A stretch of DNA of 64,000 bases from Agrypnia vestita. Taxonomy: Eukaryota > Arthropoda > Insecta > Trichoptera > Phryganeidae. The stretch spans positions 175,254 through 239,253 of the forward strand of contig JADDOH010002002.1 of NCBI GenBank assembly GCA_016648135.1. The letters run 5' to 3'. The translations under genes were made by a program, and so were the position numbers. The notes under the pieces were generated by a model that saw nothing but the letters and a program-made list of their open reading frames with translations, was not told where the DNA came from and ran no database searches. This document shows, in pieces, positions 1 through 11,112 of the stretch. The stretch's first letter is position 1. Each line of letters begins with the position of its first letter.

Positions 1-1384
1 TACCTACTTGATAAATATTCATGGATTTTCCTAACATTGTGAACAGGTTTTAATTTTTATACTATGTTTTACTTTCCTTACATTAATATATTCACATTTG
101 TTTTAATATCGACGAAACCTATGTGAACTAAAAAATCCACAAAAAATGAAAAAGAAGATTTCTTCGATGTTTCGCTTTACATACAAAATCAGCATATTTG
201 GTCGCTTTTGCGTCAGTTTTTTTTTCTGAAAAAGAATCAACATTTTTTTAAATATTTTTAATGTGGAAAATTATTTATATTATTTATATTTTTAATGTCT
301 ATGGTATAAAAACGACAAAAAAATATTTTTGTTTTATGTCCGAGTTTACGTAGGGACCGTCAATATAAATGATAATACATCACATTTCAACGATTCTGTC
401 GTTCATTTATACCAAAACACCAGACTCCAAATTTTCATTCACACATTTTTTTTATTTATACGTTATTCATCTGGACAACATTTATAACTTTTCGACTACT
501 TTTATAATATGCATATTGCTATAACTACTATACTACTGTAATAGACAATACAAAAGGGTTTTTATGATTATTCACTATCAAAATTTTATTTATTGTACGG
601 ATAAATGAAAACCAATTATATTTTTAAATATATATTTAAAACTTTATTTTTTTCTGGTGTATCGAAATTGGGTTTTATTCCCAACCTTTCGTCGTGTTTA
701 TTTGATTTAATTACTATTAATGTATGTATTAGTATGTAGTACAAGTAATGTATAATATAATATACTACAAATACGAAATAAAGTAGTGTTTATTATAGCG
801 TTTAATTTTATAGATAAATTAATATTCATTGCACTTTTCTATCATTTAATAGTATCCATCAACATAGTAACAACCCATCAAAAATTATGAAACATTTGTT
901 CGTGTCTTTGCTAAGTCCCAGTATATATTTGTAGTATCTTTTTGGCGCTCCACGGAAACGGCCGGTTCGCGTTTGCTGGCCAGGGGTTCAAGCACCATCT
1001 ACGATCGTTTAAGACGTGAATTCGAACGAAATTACGGACGTTACACGAAGTTACGGAGACAGACAGATAGACGGACGGACAGAAATCAAAATTATTATAT
1101 TTAAATTAGATACCCGTGGTGTTACGAAATACGATTTATTTGTTTCCATCCACGCAGGTCTCAGTATCTTTGTAACTTATTTTTCAAATCTTTCAATTTT
1201 CAACTATCATATCTGATATGGTAAGTACCTACGTATATGTAAGTCGGTATTATATTAATCCACCCTAATGGGTCACGGCTGTCACCTACATTTAGTTCTA
1301 GCCAGATATAGGTGGTAGTTTTGTGTTTTTGTGAATGTTTCTGTAATATATTTTTTGTTGTTGATATTTTTCAATGCAAAAATG
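1..1384. other. AT-rich DNA, no gene recognised
   Basis: No coding frame, RNA gene or named repeat could be supported here. Around 1060-1090 there is a short purine-rich tract of GACA/GACG words of the kind often seen at repeat ends. Confidence 0.6.
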
Positions 1385-1716
1385 GTGAAAACTAAGTTTA
1401 TTACTCCCTTTCTTTTAACTCGTAGCGTCTGCTTGCTTGCTTGTCTGTCAAAAAAAATTTGGATCGATTTCTAACCCTTTTCCCAATCGAGCTGAAACTT
1501 TGCAGACAGACTCGTGGCGACGATAAAAATGATCTGAAAATTTTCGTTTAAAAAAAATTAATAATTATAGTATAATTTTGTATTTTTTGAAATTTTTATT
1601 ACTCGCTTTCGTAGCGTCGCCCGACTCGAGCCCAACGCGTAAGTTAAGCGCCAAATCAGTTTCCACTAATACATGAGAAAGGGAGTATAATAAAAACTTG
1701 TTTTTTATTGGTTAGT
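1385..1716. mobile_element. TIR element, family T1, copy 1
   Basis: A non-autonomous element bounded by inverted ends: TTATTACTCCCTTTCT on the left and AGAAAGGGAGTATAATAA on the right. Inside are the phrases GAGCTGAAACTTTGCA and CTCGTGGCGACGAT, shared with copies near 41.8 and 56.8 kb. No transposase is visible. Direct evidence is the matched termini and the two other copies; the superfamily is not assigned. Confidence 0.7.
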
Positions 1717-2103
1717 TTTTTAAATTAATTATATTATGTTTTTGTAATATGTTTAGTGGTGTTATGATACTAGGAGACCAGGGTAAAATAAATCTCTTCC
1801 ACTCAAGTCAACGGGTTTGGATTCGTCAACGATGTGTACATAGGTAAACAGCCTAGACATATTTTTTTTCGGCTTAAGGCAATGCTTAACTTACAAATCG
1901 TTTAATGAGTGCGCAACACGAAATCTGCTGTCAAAGGAAACTCATGTTATAGTTTTTTTTATCACGAACGTCTGTTTTTAGACGCTTTGATCTTGTGGTT
2001 GTAATGATTTTTAAGAGTTGAAATAATTAGAATACCACTAACACATGTTTTTTTATAGGTATAGAACCTAAAAAGATAATTTTATGCATTCAATGTTTAA
2101 ATA
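1717..2103. other. Unannotated AT-rich spacer
   Basis: Nothing recognisable was seen between the TIR element and the mariner fragment. Confidence 0.55.
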
Positions 2104-2260
2104 TAGGGTGTTTTTTTAATTGGCAACACTTTTTCCAGCGACAGCCAATTTTACATCTGATTGTTCGGTTTGCCATTTCACCATGAATAGACTTACTTCA
2201 GACCAATGCTTGCAAATTGTATATATTTATTTCGAAGATCATAGTATCGTCATCATATTT
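2104..2260 (+). pseudogene. Mariner/IS630-type transposase, 5' end fragment
   Basis: The stretch opens with a TIR-like TATAGGGTGTTTTTTTAA followed by GGCAACAC, then an ATG near 2183. That ATG reads MNRLTSDQCLQIVYIYFEDH, resembling the N-terminal helix-turn-helix start of mariner-type transposases (a basic/polar start, then a QIV.IYF segment). The frame dies within about 30 codons and no catalytic DDE/D part follows, so this is a 5' remnant. The element at 48.2-49.2 kb has a similar GGGTGTTTTT end and a GGCAACACTTT word. The family call is inference from a short match. Confidence 0.5.
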
Positions 2261-2290
2261 AAATACTAATACCATAAAAATGATAATGGC

Positions 2291-2476
2291 AGGTAGTAGT
2301 TGGTGTAGTGGTTATGATTCTCGCCTAGTGATTCAGTGACCGATGTTTCGAACGCCATTCCAGGACACCAGAATGTTAATCACATTTTCGTAGCACAAGC
2401 GTCTAGTTTATTTTGAAAATAGTAAGAATATTGATGCGACATGTACTCCGTGTTCGCATCTCTATTTAAAAAAAAT
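2291..2476 (+). mobile_element. tRNA-derived SINE, family S1, copy 1
   Basis: An RNA polymerase III type head with a box A-like GGTGTAGTGGTTATGATTC is followed by a damaged box B (TTTCGAACGCCATT). The conserved S1 body comes next, with AATAGTAAGAATATTGATG and a CGTGTTCGCATCTCTATTT end before an A-run. It is more diverged than the copies at 17.9, 25.6, 34.0 and 53.2 kb. Confidence 0.75.
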
Positions 2477-2589
2477 AGAGCAAGCAGACCCTTTTCAAAC
2501 CGTTTTCAATTCATATTGTAGGCACACCCCTACCTCAATATTTATTTGATTTTTGAGATAGATGATTTTATGTTTATATTAATTTATTT

Positions 2590-3135
2590 AGCGCCATTTT
2601 TGCGTAAGAGACGCTTGGGCGCTTTATAGGTGCGACATCCCGAAAAAATTAGTTTTGAGGCTCTTCTTGAAGTGTTCCTTGTTCTCCATAGATCGCAGCA
2701 CAGAGGCAGCTAATTCCACATAGCTGGGCCCGCAAAGCTGAAAGCACGTTCCGCAAACTTGGTGGCTCCAGGTCTCCTTGGTACTACCAGCCTACAGAGT
2801 GCCTCCGATTTAGCTGACCGCAGTGTGAGCCGTCTTCCATTGATATTATCTGGGATACAGAGGTCGATCAAATATTATGGTGCTTTTCTTTGAAGACTTT
2901 TGTACACCATCAGAGAGAGTTTGAAATTTGTCCGCCCTGGCAGGTGAAGTCAATGTAGCTGCTTCAGCATTGAGGATATCCGCGAGAACTTTGATGCCTT
3001 GAATATAAGCCTCGCCGCAGCATTCATCACTGACTGAAGTCTATCGAGCTGAGTCCTAGGCTGCCCTGCATAAATTGAGTTACAATAGTTCAGCCGCGAG
3101 ATGACGTACGCACTAATCAGTGACTTTGCGTCATC
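2590..3135 (-). pseudogene. L2/CR1-like LINE reverse transcriptase, C-terminal relic
   Basis: Read on the minus strand from about 3130 down, this encodes the end of a non-LTR reverse transcriptase. Visible blocks in order are SAYVISRLNYCNS, QLDRLQSVMNAAARLIF, MLKQLH-LHLPGRTNFKLSL, MVYKSL and FAERAFSFAGPAMWN-LP, then a frame-shifted FKKSLKTNFF. This order matches the thumb and tail of L2/CR1-type elements (family knowledge). The frame holds three stops and one frameshift, so it is dead. No RT catalytic box is present, meaning the copy is 5'-truncated. The 3' end forms a short AGCGCC/GGGCGCTTT inverted pair, shared in style with the tails near 24.5 and 54.7 kb. Confidence 0.85.
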
Positions 3136-5390
3136 TTTTTTTAAAGTTTTTTTAAGGATTTTATTAATTATAAATGATATGCCTCAGCCAAACACATGAT
3201 TGATTTTTAAACATTATATTTTATATGTTATTGTTGATATTCAACATACATTTTGTTTATCCGGAACCATAGTCAAAACACGAAGCTTCCAGGAATCTTA
3301 CACGTAAATCAGATTACCTAATAGAGATAACGTGTCTTCTGTACTCCAAACATAAGCCTATATTATATTATTACGAGGATAACATCTTAAGTAACAAGAC
3401 ACTCGAGTTTTGTGTATTTCCATGCCGGTAAAACAGATTCTATGACGCAAGATTATCCAAGAACCCTTTTCCTGGAAGTTGATAGTTTTACAAGGATGTC
3501 CCACGTGACCTACAGGAACGATATCAATTTTCAAATTTATTTCTTCATCCAAGTTGAAGCCCTATTTCATGGAGGGTCCAATCCGAATATGATGTCACCA
3601 TTTTTATATGGGTGTATGCCTAACTGTGCTACGTAATACCATATTGACAAGTATGAAATAGTGTCGGCATGTTAAAATATATGCAATATAAAATTAGTAT
3701 AATCATTTTTGTGTTTCTAGAATAATCCTTTGAATTAACAAATAATTAAAATGATAGATAAAATGTCGTCATAATAAATTTGTCACAGTTTGAGAATAAA
3801 AAAGTAATAACTCGCAGACTATTAATTTTTATAAAAGTGATCCAGATAATCGTGTTTTTTTAAGAGTTACAATTACAATTTGTCTGATGTTATAGTTGAT
3901 ACAGTTAACGCCGATAATTTTGATCGTTTTAGTCTTCGATTGTCTTTTTATCCTATCATAAGAAAATAAAAACTAAGGTCCTGACAAAATAATGTTCATA
4001 CGTAAATGTTTTTAATATCTAAAGCAAACTTTTAATTAATGTTTTGAATGAATAATGAAAACTTACGAAAACAGGGTTTTCGTAAGTTTTCCCTCTCTAA
4101 AACATTGTTTCCATTATAATTACATTGTACCTGCGTCATTTTAACCACGCCTCCTCCAATCCTCTCCTACCATTAACAAATCTGTCTATATTTTATCATT
4201 AATTTCAATACATCTTTATCCCGAAACACATTGAATATTTTAAAACGAAATATGAGTGTGTTAAAAACTTTGTTTTCATTATTTTATTAATATAAAAAAT
4301 ATAAAATTGTTTATTTTAGAAGAAAATTTACTCGATTTTCTATAGGTAGGTAAATGTATATCGAATTAATTATTATTAATTACCATACAATAACGCAAAA
4401 ATGTAATTTTTGAAGAAAGTGTAAATTTGAAAAACAATACTATGACTGAATGGAGGTAAAGCATAAACTGTTATCTAATAATATTTTAAGTATATATTTT
4501 TATATAAATAAAAAGAAAACACTTTACCATAATTTATTGAATTATCAACATGCTTCTCACTACATTCAAATAAAGAAAAATTATTATGTGGATTAGTTGG
4601 AAATACAAATCATTTTACATACATTTAATTGATTATCATGAAAAATCAATGCAATTTAGCGTCAAATTTATCAATAAAAATTGCCACGTCTGGCGACATC
4701 TAGCACGACCGTTATCTTCATTTAAACATAAATTTTTAAAGGAAAGAAAACGGCGACTGTAATATGACATTTCAGAGAGTAATCAATATCTATTTACCGT
4801 CAGGAATTAATTAATATGTACTTATCATCAGGAATATATATACCTATAGCTTAACCGCATTCAAAAAAATGTGCGCAAAAAATATGTGTGTTTTTACGAT
4901 GCAAAAAATGACACAAAAGAAGTTTTTCTAGTAATTAACCTTTTTTAAAATAAAATATATATATTTATTTGGAATATCACATTGAGGCTTGGAATACGGG
5001 CTTGCCAGGCAACTTTCCCCCGCTTTCTTCTTACCGGACAAAACTAAGAAATGGTCTTTTGATTGTGGTCGACCTATAAAAAGGATGGTTGATAAATAAT
5101 TGCGTGTTTTTCAAACATAAATGCTCTTAAAAACATGAGTTATTTATAAAGTATCCTTGTTTTATTAACCGATCACCTTATCCGTGGCTGAAATAATAAT
5201 GTAATAACTGGAAACTTCTGTACCTATTTACAAAAAGATATTGATCAACATACATATTTCTAGGTACAATTAAGATTAAAAATGATTTATTTTTCTTTTT
5301 ATTGTAAATTCATAATAATGTTATATTATATACGACAACATATGTATGTAGTGTTATCAAAATAAGGATAGTAGTATATTTTGTATGAGT
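3136..5390. other. AT-rich DNA without recognised genes
   Basis: Apart from the hairpin listed at 4057, nothing coding was found. A TATA-like CCTATAAAAAGG lies near 5073, after a slightly GC-richer patch (4980-5060), but no transcript structure could be supported. Confidence 0.55.
4057..4091. repeat. Perfect 16-bp hairpin
   Basis: GAAAACTTACGAAAAC and its exact complement flank a three-base AGG loop. Its function is unknown; it may be a TIR junction or a chance foldback. Confidence 0.8.
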
Positions 5391-5421
5391 TGGGCTAGGT
5401 AAGGTTAGCTTAGGTTAGGTT
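5391..5421. repeat. TTAGG-like degenerate tract
   Basis: A short run of GGTTAGGTTA/GGTAAGGTTAG words resembles scattered interstitial copies of the arthropod telomere word. It is too short and too degenerate to be a telomere. Confidence 0.5.
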
Positions 5422-7328
5422 ATATTATTTTAATGATTTATATATTTCTTAGTTTTTTTGAAGTTCTTTTACAGGATAAGAGAAACTTCTTAGTCTCGGC
5501 TCGGACTGGTAAAGGCTCTACGCACTTTTTATATTGATAAAAAAATCCAATATAAAATGCATCTACGTATAAAGACATCAGTGCAACGCATTTTTAAATA
5601 TCAACTTTAAATACTAGAAAATAATTTTTAGCATTTAGAGTCTTGTCGGTTAACAAAGAAACGGGAATTCAAACCTTGTCCCAAAATGCAATAAGTTATG
5701 TTGTTTTTTATTTGTGTGTCACAAGCATCCAACATAAATCAATATTAGACCTTCCACATATTTCAATATATACAGTATAATTAGTTGGTTATATCTAATA
5801 ATTAAAAATAAAATAAAATACCAATTAAAACAAAATAAATTTTTTTTACTTATGTAAAGAATGTTCAATTATACATGTAATGTAAATGGTACTTTTCCAT
5901 TTAATTAAATTCCATTTAATTAAATTAAAATTAGATGTACCTATGTGAACATTGTAAGAATATTTCTGAGCCAAGCAAACAAAAAATAATGACTTCCTCC
6001 AATATAATTCAGAACCCTCTTAAGGCTCACAAGTTGAAGTTCATCTTTTTGATAAATCTGTTCAAACATGTAAATAAAATGAATTTACAAATGTATCGTT
6101 TCATTTACTTTCAGGCACCAGAGAGAAGCTATAAAAGAAAACGTCCTTTTGATTCATGATTTTAAATAACTCAAATGATTTGAATCAAGTTTTATGCAAT
6201 GTGATTCCTTTTACGCGAAAAATCAATGCAGCATTTGGCCACTGAGCAAAAAATAGCTTCGTGAATCTTGGATAAAAAAATGTATTTCTCTAAGTTGTGT
6301 CCCTTTTTACACGAAACTTATTTCAATTTGGATTACGATTTAAGCTCGGCGTTGTATATGTGTGTTTCGGTCTTATCGTGCCGCCAAGTAAAGACATTTG
6401 TCAGAGGGCCCGCTCATTAATAAAGACCCATATCTAAGCGACCATCTCTTGAGCCTACGCGCGATGGTTTCTTTTCTCGAGAGAACCATCTAAGCACAGA
6501 ACATAATATTGAATTAAAAATAAAACTGTGTTATAGAAATACTAATACATTTAGTTATCTGGATAATGTGTTCTGGTCAAATTTATCAATGTATTAATAC
6601 GTATAGCAATTATTAATATGTGTTTGAATAACATTTTAAAGAAAACGTAATGCAACTATAATTGTACATCATATGTATACATATAAAACTAAATGTCTCT
6701 GCGTTTGTCTGGCAGATCTTTATACAAATCTACCCACTACTCCCTCTCGTATATTTTACACTATTTGACAGATTTGACCCAAATTTTGCATCCTTGTTGC
6801 TTAGGATCCTGCGGAAAACACAGATGTCCTGCCCTCCTTTTGAATTAGTAATCTTTATGTGTGGAAACATGAATGATTATTAATGAAAGGGAAATTTTTA
6901 ATGATTTTTATTATATTTTTCTTTATGCCTCTTGATTATTATATGAAATTTCATTTGTTTGTGTTCCAAAAATAATATACAATCGTACATATCTTAGTTA
7001 CATTTTACAACCCTGAAGAAAATATATTCACTCCATACCACACACTCATTCACCTTCTGCGTGGATTAAAATGGAAAAATCATTATTATTTATAGACTTT
7101 GCAAAACAATGGTACCCCTTCTCAATTAAGCAAACTATTTTTCTTTTAATCTACATTTAATTTTTAAACAGATTAACTAAATCTATAACCCAGTTAATGG
7201 TTTCCGAAAGTTACGCCGACTGGCTTACAGAGTTGATTTACAACTTTTGAAATCGCATATAAGAAATTTTATCGTAAAAAATATAACTTTGTTATAGAAA
7301 AAATGAAATGAAAAGACAATGGTTGAGA
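5422..7328. other. AT-rich DNA, nothing recognised
   Basis: A moderately GC-richer patch at 6360-6490 contains a self-complementary GATGGTTTC...GAGAACCATC pair. No coding frame beyond about 75 codons occurs and none resembles a known family. Confidence 0.5.
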
Positions 7329-7492
7329 TTGTTTCCCCTTGTTACAGTGGTTTGTGACCACCAATGACGCGATTGAGTAGCTGACATTTCGGATCCCATT
7401 ATATGTTCCATCATCAGGTCAGAAAGGTCGTATACAAGTGGCAGAATCCAGAAAACTGACCAGAGAATTCCAATGAAGTTGTTTTCCCTTGT
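7329..7492 (-). mobile_element. Short hammerhead-bearing insertion (Penelope-like end)
   Basis: TTGTTTCCCCTTGT (7329-7342) and TTGTTTTCCCTTGT (7479-7492) look like a 14-bp target duplication with one mismatch, bracketing about 136 bp. The insert carries a hammerhead-like core on the minus strand and shares GATGATGG...GGGATCCGAAA with the Penelope-like element at 15.2 kb. It is probably a 5'-truncated copy holding only the terminal repeat. No coding sequence is left. Confidence 0.6.
7379..7417 (-). ncRNA. Hammerhead ribozyme-like core
   Basis: On the minus strand CTGATGA is followed by a GGA...TCC helix II, then GAAATGTC, which supplies the conserved GAAA box and a GUC cleavage triplet. Helix III is minimal, as known for Penelope-like element hammerheads. 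One unpaired base separates CUGAUGA from helix II, a feature shared by most cores in this window. Confidence 0.55.
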
Positions 7493-7813
7493 AATTTAAA
7501 ATCTGTTTTTAAAGTGCATTTATGATACCTTTTTAAAACTTCTATGTAAATAATCTCGACAAAAATACGCAGGAAAACTAAAACATATTAACATAGAGAT
7601 AATTGAAGTCGCGTAAACAAATTTTAATGTACAAAAATGCCGTGAACCTAAAAATTTTGTGGACTTTAATATTTAATTTATTAACAAAATTATACTATAA
7701 AAAATCTTCCAAATTATTAGATTTTTCACAAACATTATAGATCTTTTATGTTTAAATGAATTTATGGCATTATATTCATTTCGAAGTTTCGTAAAAAACT
7801 TTAAAAAATATAT
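7493..7813. other. AT-rich spacer
   Basis: Nothing recognised between the two hammerhead-bearing insertions. Confidence 0.55.
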
Positions 7814-8049
7814 AATGAAAAATATCGCTGGCGACCTCTACCGTAGAAGAAGTGAACACTCCACAACAAAGTGCATATAATTTACGCCCCCGGAAGCATT
7901 AATCAGTCCGCCCTGTGCCTCTGCCGGTACAGGTGTCCTCCTGATGACGTTGAATATGAATTCAACGAAACGTCGAGTATCGTTTCTTTGAAAAATATAC
8001 GGTTCGTATAAAATATTCGTAACCATTTGTAATTAAAAATGAAAAATAT
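7814..8049 (+). mobile_element. 212-bp hammerhead-bearing insertion with 12-bp duplication
   Basis: AATGAAAAATAT occurs at 7814-7825 and again at 8038-8049, bracketing 212 bp that are GC-richer than their surroundings. The insert contains an intact-looking hammerhead core and ends in a short AT-rich tail. No GIY-YIG or reverse transcriptase remains. It could be a 5'-truncated Penelope-like copy or a small retrozyme-like passenger; the sequence alone does not decide. Confidence 0.6.
7941..7975 (+). ncRNA. Hammerhead ribozyme-like core
   Basis: CTGATGA is followed by a strong helix II (GTTGAA paired with TTCAAC) and GAAACGTC. The ACGT after GAA is self-complementary, giving a two-base-pair helix III and a GUC triplet. 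This is among the best-preserved cores in the window. Confidence 0.65.
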
Positions 8050-8130
8050 ATATTTGATTTTTATAGTCGAGTGGTCTGAATATCAGCCTTTCACACCACA
8101 CTTGAAGTCACCGATCTTATAAGCCATGTC

Positions 8131-8137
<7 letters not shown>

Positions 8138-8211
<74 letters not shown>
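8138..8211. repeat. (AC)n microsatellite, about 37 units
   Basis: An uninterrupted dinucleotide run. It lies between the 7.8-kb insertion and the 31-bp minisatellite. Confidence 0.98.
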
Positions 8212-8213
<2 letters not shown>

Positions 8214-8398
8214 AATGTGTAAGAAAAATCTTATCCATATTTTTTTTCTTAAATTATATATGCATCGCCTTTCTTTCGCACTAATACTTAGATATAAAAA
8301 TTGGTTTAAAAAACAGTAAGAATAGGTCAAATTAACGATTCGACTACTACACCCCGCCCCCGATCTGAGACAATTTTTCTCCCGGAACGTGGCGCTCA

Positions 8399-8668
8399 TG
8401 AAGTAATTTTATCAAAATACTTTTTATCAATGAGTAATTTTATCAAAATACTTTTTATCAATGAGTAATTTTATCAAAATACTTTTTATCAATGAGTAAT
8501 TTTATCAAAATACTTTTTATCAATGAGTAATTTTATCAAAATACTTTTTATCAATGAGTAATTTTATCAAAATACTTTTAATCAATGAGTAATTTTATCA
8601 AAATACTTTTTATCAATGAGTAATTTTATCAAATAACTTTTTATCAATGAGTAATTTTATCAAAATCA
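8399..8668. repeat. 31-bp minisatellite, about 9 copies
   Basis: Nine near-identical head-to-tail copies of a 31-bp unit beginning TGAGTAATTTTATC. Variants are the first unit (TGAAGTAA), a T-to-A change near 8580 and a rearranged base pair near 8633. High identity suggests recent expansion or ongoing homogenisation. Confidence 0.97.
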
Positions 8669-10052
8669 CCTAAGGATTCGTGTGTGAACTATTCCGAGCG
8701 TATATTTAAAGCTAATAGAGTCATGTGTTAGTTAGTTATTGGCAAGGTAACAGATCATCTGCATACTTACTTTGGCTTAAAAATGGGCGAACGTGATTCG
8801 AATATTTTAAATTTAATTTTAGAGCAGCCGCAATGCGCTCGCTGTGAAAGACTTTCTGACCAAAAAAGCGATAAGTCAATTAGATCATCAAACGTATTTG
8901 CCTGCCTTAGCTTATGCGATTTGCAAAATTAAAAGCTGCGCTGAAGGAAATTTTTAAAAATAACTGATATCCAACAGAATGTGAGAAAGGTAGTCAACAG
9001 CATTCCAAAAAACGGAAAAGTTAGTGCATAGATGCATAAGGGTATTATTTCGAAAGTGGCATTAGCCATTAATGTGCAGCTCTACAAATATTTTTTAACG
9101 GTGCATTCCAAGAATCACATTTTCACGCCTCGTAACATTTAAATAATATGTAATTACTTTGTTTCTGATAGATTTAATTAAAAAATATTAAGTAAACTTA
9201 ATCACATTTAGTGTATAGTTAAGTGACCATAAAGTGTACTCTGAAAAAATGTGCTATATCTAAGCAGCCATGGTCCATATAAAAGACAGTATTTAATTCC
9301 TAATTATTAAATAATTCGTACAGCAATACAATTTGCTTGGTTTTATCACTTACATCATTTTTTATTTATTAGCTGAAAGTTTCAAAGATAATCATTATTT
9401 TTTATACATTTAAATTAGAAACGGTTTTCTGCGAAACTGTTTTTATATGATGAGAGTTCAAATATCTATCTGCAGTGTAATTAACTTGAGTACTAAAAAT
9501 AATTAATAAGATTTATATAATAGGTTGCTAATTGAATGAATCTGAGGCTTATCTTAGCATAGTGCAAAAAACAATTTAATAAAATCCAGATTATTTTCCA
9601 GAAACGCTATATCTTTGGTATACAAAACCTTTAATAGGTTATGCATTTGAGACAAGGATACTATCTAAGAAGAATGAGTATACACTTGATGCTTTTAAAA
9701 GATACATTTTGGGCCAGTTTTAGAAAACCAATTTTGGCGTAGACGCTACGACAACGAGCTCTATATTTCGTGTACTGAGATAAGCGTCTATGTACAGCGG
9801 ATAACTGATCAGCAATCACCGAAATTATCTAACCATGGACCAACAGGGCGCAAGAGATTGAGAAGGTCAAACATATATACATGTACTGTTTACCTTCAAT
9901 TTAACTTTACATGCCTCTTCATACTCATTGATTCACTTAAAAAAATTCTTACACACATAATCAAAAGATATTATGCATCATGTACCCCTGTCCCCAAACA
10001 CAAGTTTAACTTTTCTGAGGACAGTTAAGCAAGTATAAAAAATGTAATATAT
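8669..10052. other. Unannotated DNA, possibly old repeats
   Basis: No coding frame was recognised. Near-matching CCATGGTCCAT (about 9269) and CCATGGACCAA (about 9833) might be remnants of element ends, but no consistent terminus was established. Confidence 0.45.
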
Positions 10053-10597
10053 TGTCACGTATCTTGGCTGCAGGAGGAATTAATGAAAACGCTGGGATTT
10101 AATACAGGATTTATTATTCCTGAATAATTAATTAAACAAGCGTACAAAGTCGCTGAACACTATTAAATGTAACGGTATTCCTTAAATTTAACTGTTTCGC
10201 AGTTTATCACTTGTAAATAGACACTTTATAATCGCTTTAAAACTTTATTAACTGTTCACTAGAATATTCCATCAATTTCCGCACTTGTTAATTTCGCTTC
10301 GATTTATCTCGCTACGTTAGAACTTTCTAGAATCGCTGTCGAATTACCGCTCGCTTGGCACCATTGGCTTCTTACCTACCTTCGCTTGTATTATCGCTGT
10401 CAACGCGCACGGAAAATAACTCCTCCTTACTCTCGCGTATCGTATTTATAATGGTTATCGAAATTCTGAGACTTTTGGAGATGTTTCTCGTAAGCCGTAG
10501 ATTATTCTGGGCCATTCTGGAATCTTCGTTAGTATTGTAATCATTTCAAACAACTGTCACTTGACATGGGTGCGTGATTCTTTTTAGTCTCGTTACA
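10053..10597 (-). mobile_element. Gypsy-style LTR, probably solo
   Basis: A 545-bp block starts TGTCACG and ends CGTTACA, so it has TG...CA ends on both strands. It is flanked by ATAT on the left and ATAA on the right, an imperfect 4-bp duplication. On the minus strand a TATA box (TTATAAATACG, about 10443-10453) and downstream AATAAAG fit a promoter/polyA order. No internal domain follows on either side. A TTCnnGAAnnTTC triad lies at 10515-10527. The solo LTR call is inference; the termini are seen. Confidence 0.5.
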
Positions 10598-11110
10598 ATA
10601 AAATGCATCTATTTTATTTTCAATAAATTTTATTTCAATAAAAAAAATACATTGTTACTCATCTCGGCACAGGTAGAAAAAATACAAAAATCATCAATGG
10701 CAGATGATTCCTGAGTTTTATGGTCCATAGTGATGGTAATGGTGACGTGATGGTCGGCTGTAATTGAAGAATTCTCTGAATGGTAAGTTTTATAGACGCG
10801 ATGTGTTTTATTGCACGCGCTGGATATCAAACTGCCGTTCCCTTGTATGTCTCCCGACAATTCGATCAACTCCATGGCGCGAAGCCGCCCTCCCCAGTAG
10901 CGGTTAAAATGAATCGGTTTCTCGGTAAAATTTAACTATTCTGGTTATGTTTGTACGCAGCGTTTACACGTGAATGGCATTATTAAAGGTATCATAATTG
11001 GAAACGTAGAAACCATTTCATTTTCATCACAAATAAAACGATTTTTATTGCACAATATTTTTTTGATTATTATTTTATCATTTTTTAATTATTAGTAGGT
11101 ATATCAAATG
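10598..11110. other. Unannotated DNA
   Basis: A small GC-richer patch at 10780-10930 is not recognised. No element ends were found. Confidence 0.5.
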
Positions 11111-11112
11111 TA

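Noticed and set aside
1016..1216. 66-codon plus-strand frame after a GC-richer patch
   Set aside because: Includes a GACA/GACG simple tract and has no motif.
5391..5421. Telomeric TTAGG array
   Set aside because: Only a few degenerate units within 30 bp; internal scattered copies are common in insects.
8136..8399. 87-codon minus-strand frame ending in a Val-Cys repeat
   Set aside because: The C-terminal half is the translation of the (AC)n microsatellite and the rest lacks any motif.
8399..8668. CRISPR-like regularly spaced repeat
   Set aside because: The 31-bp units are directly abutting with no spacers, and the genome is eukaryotic; it is a minisatellite.
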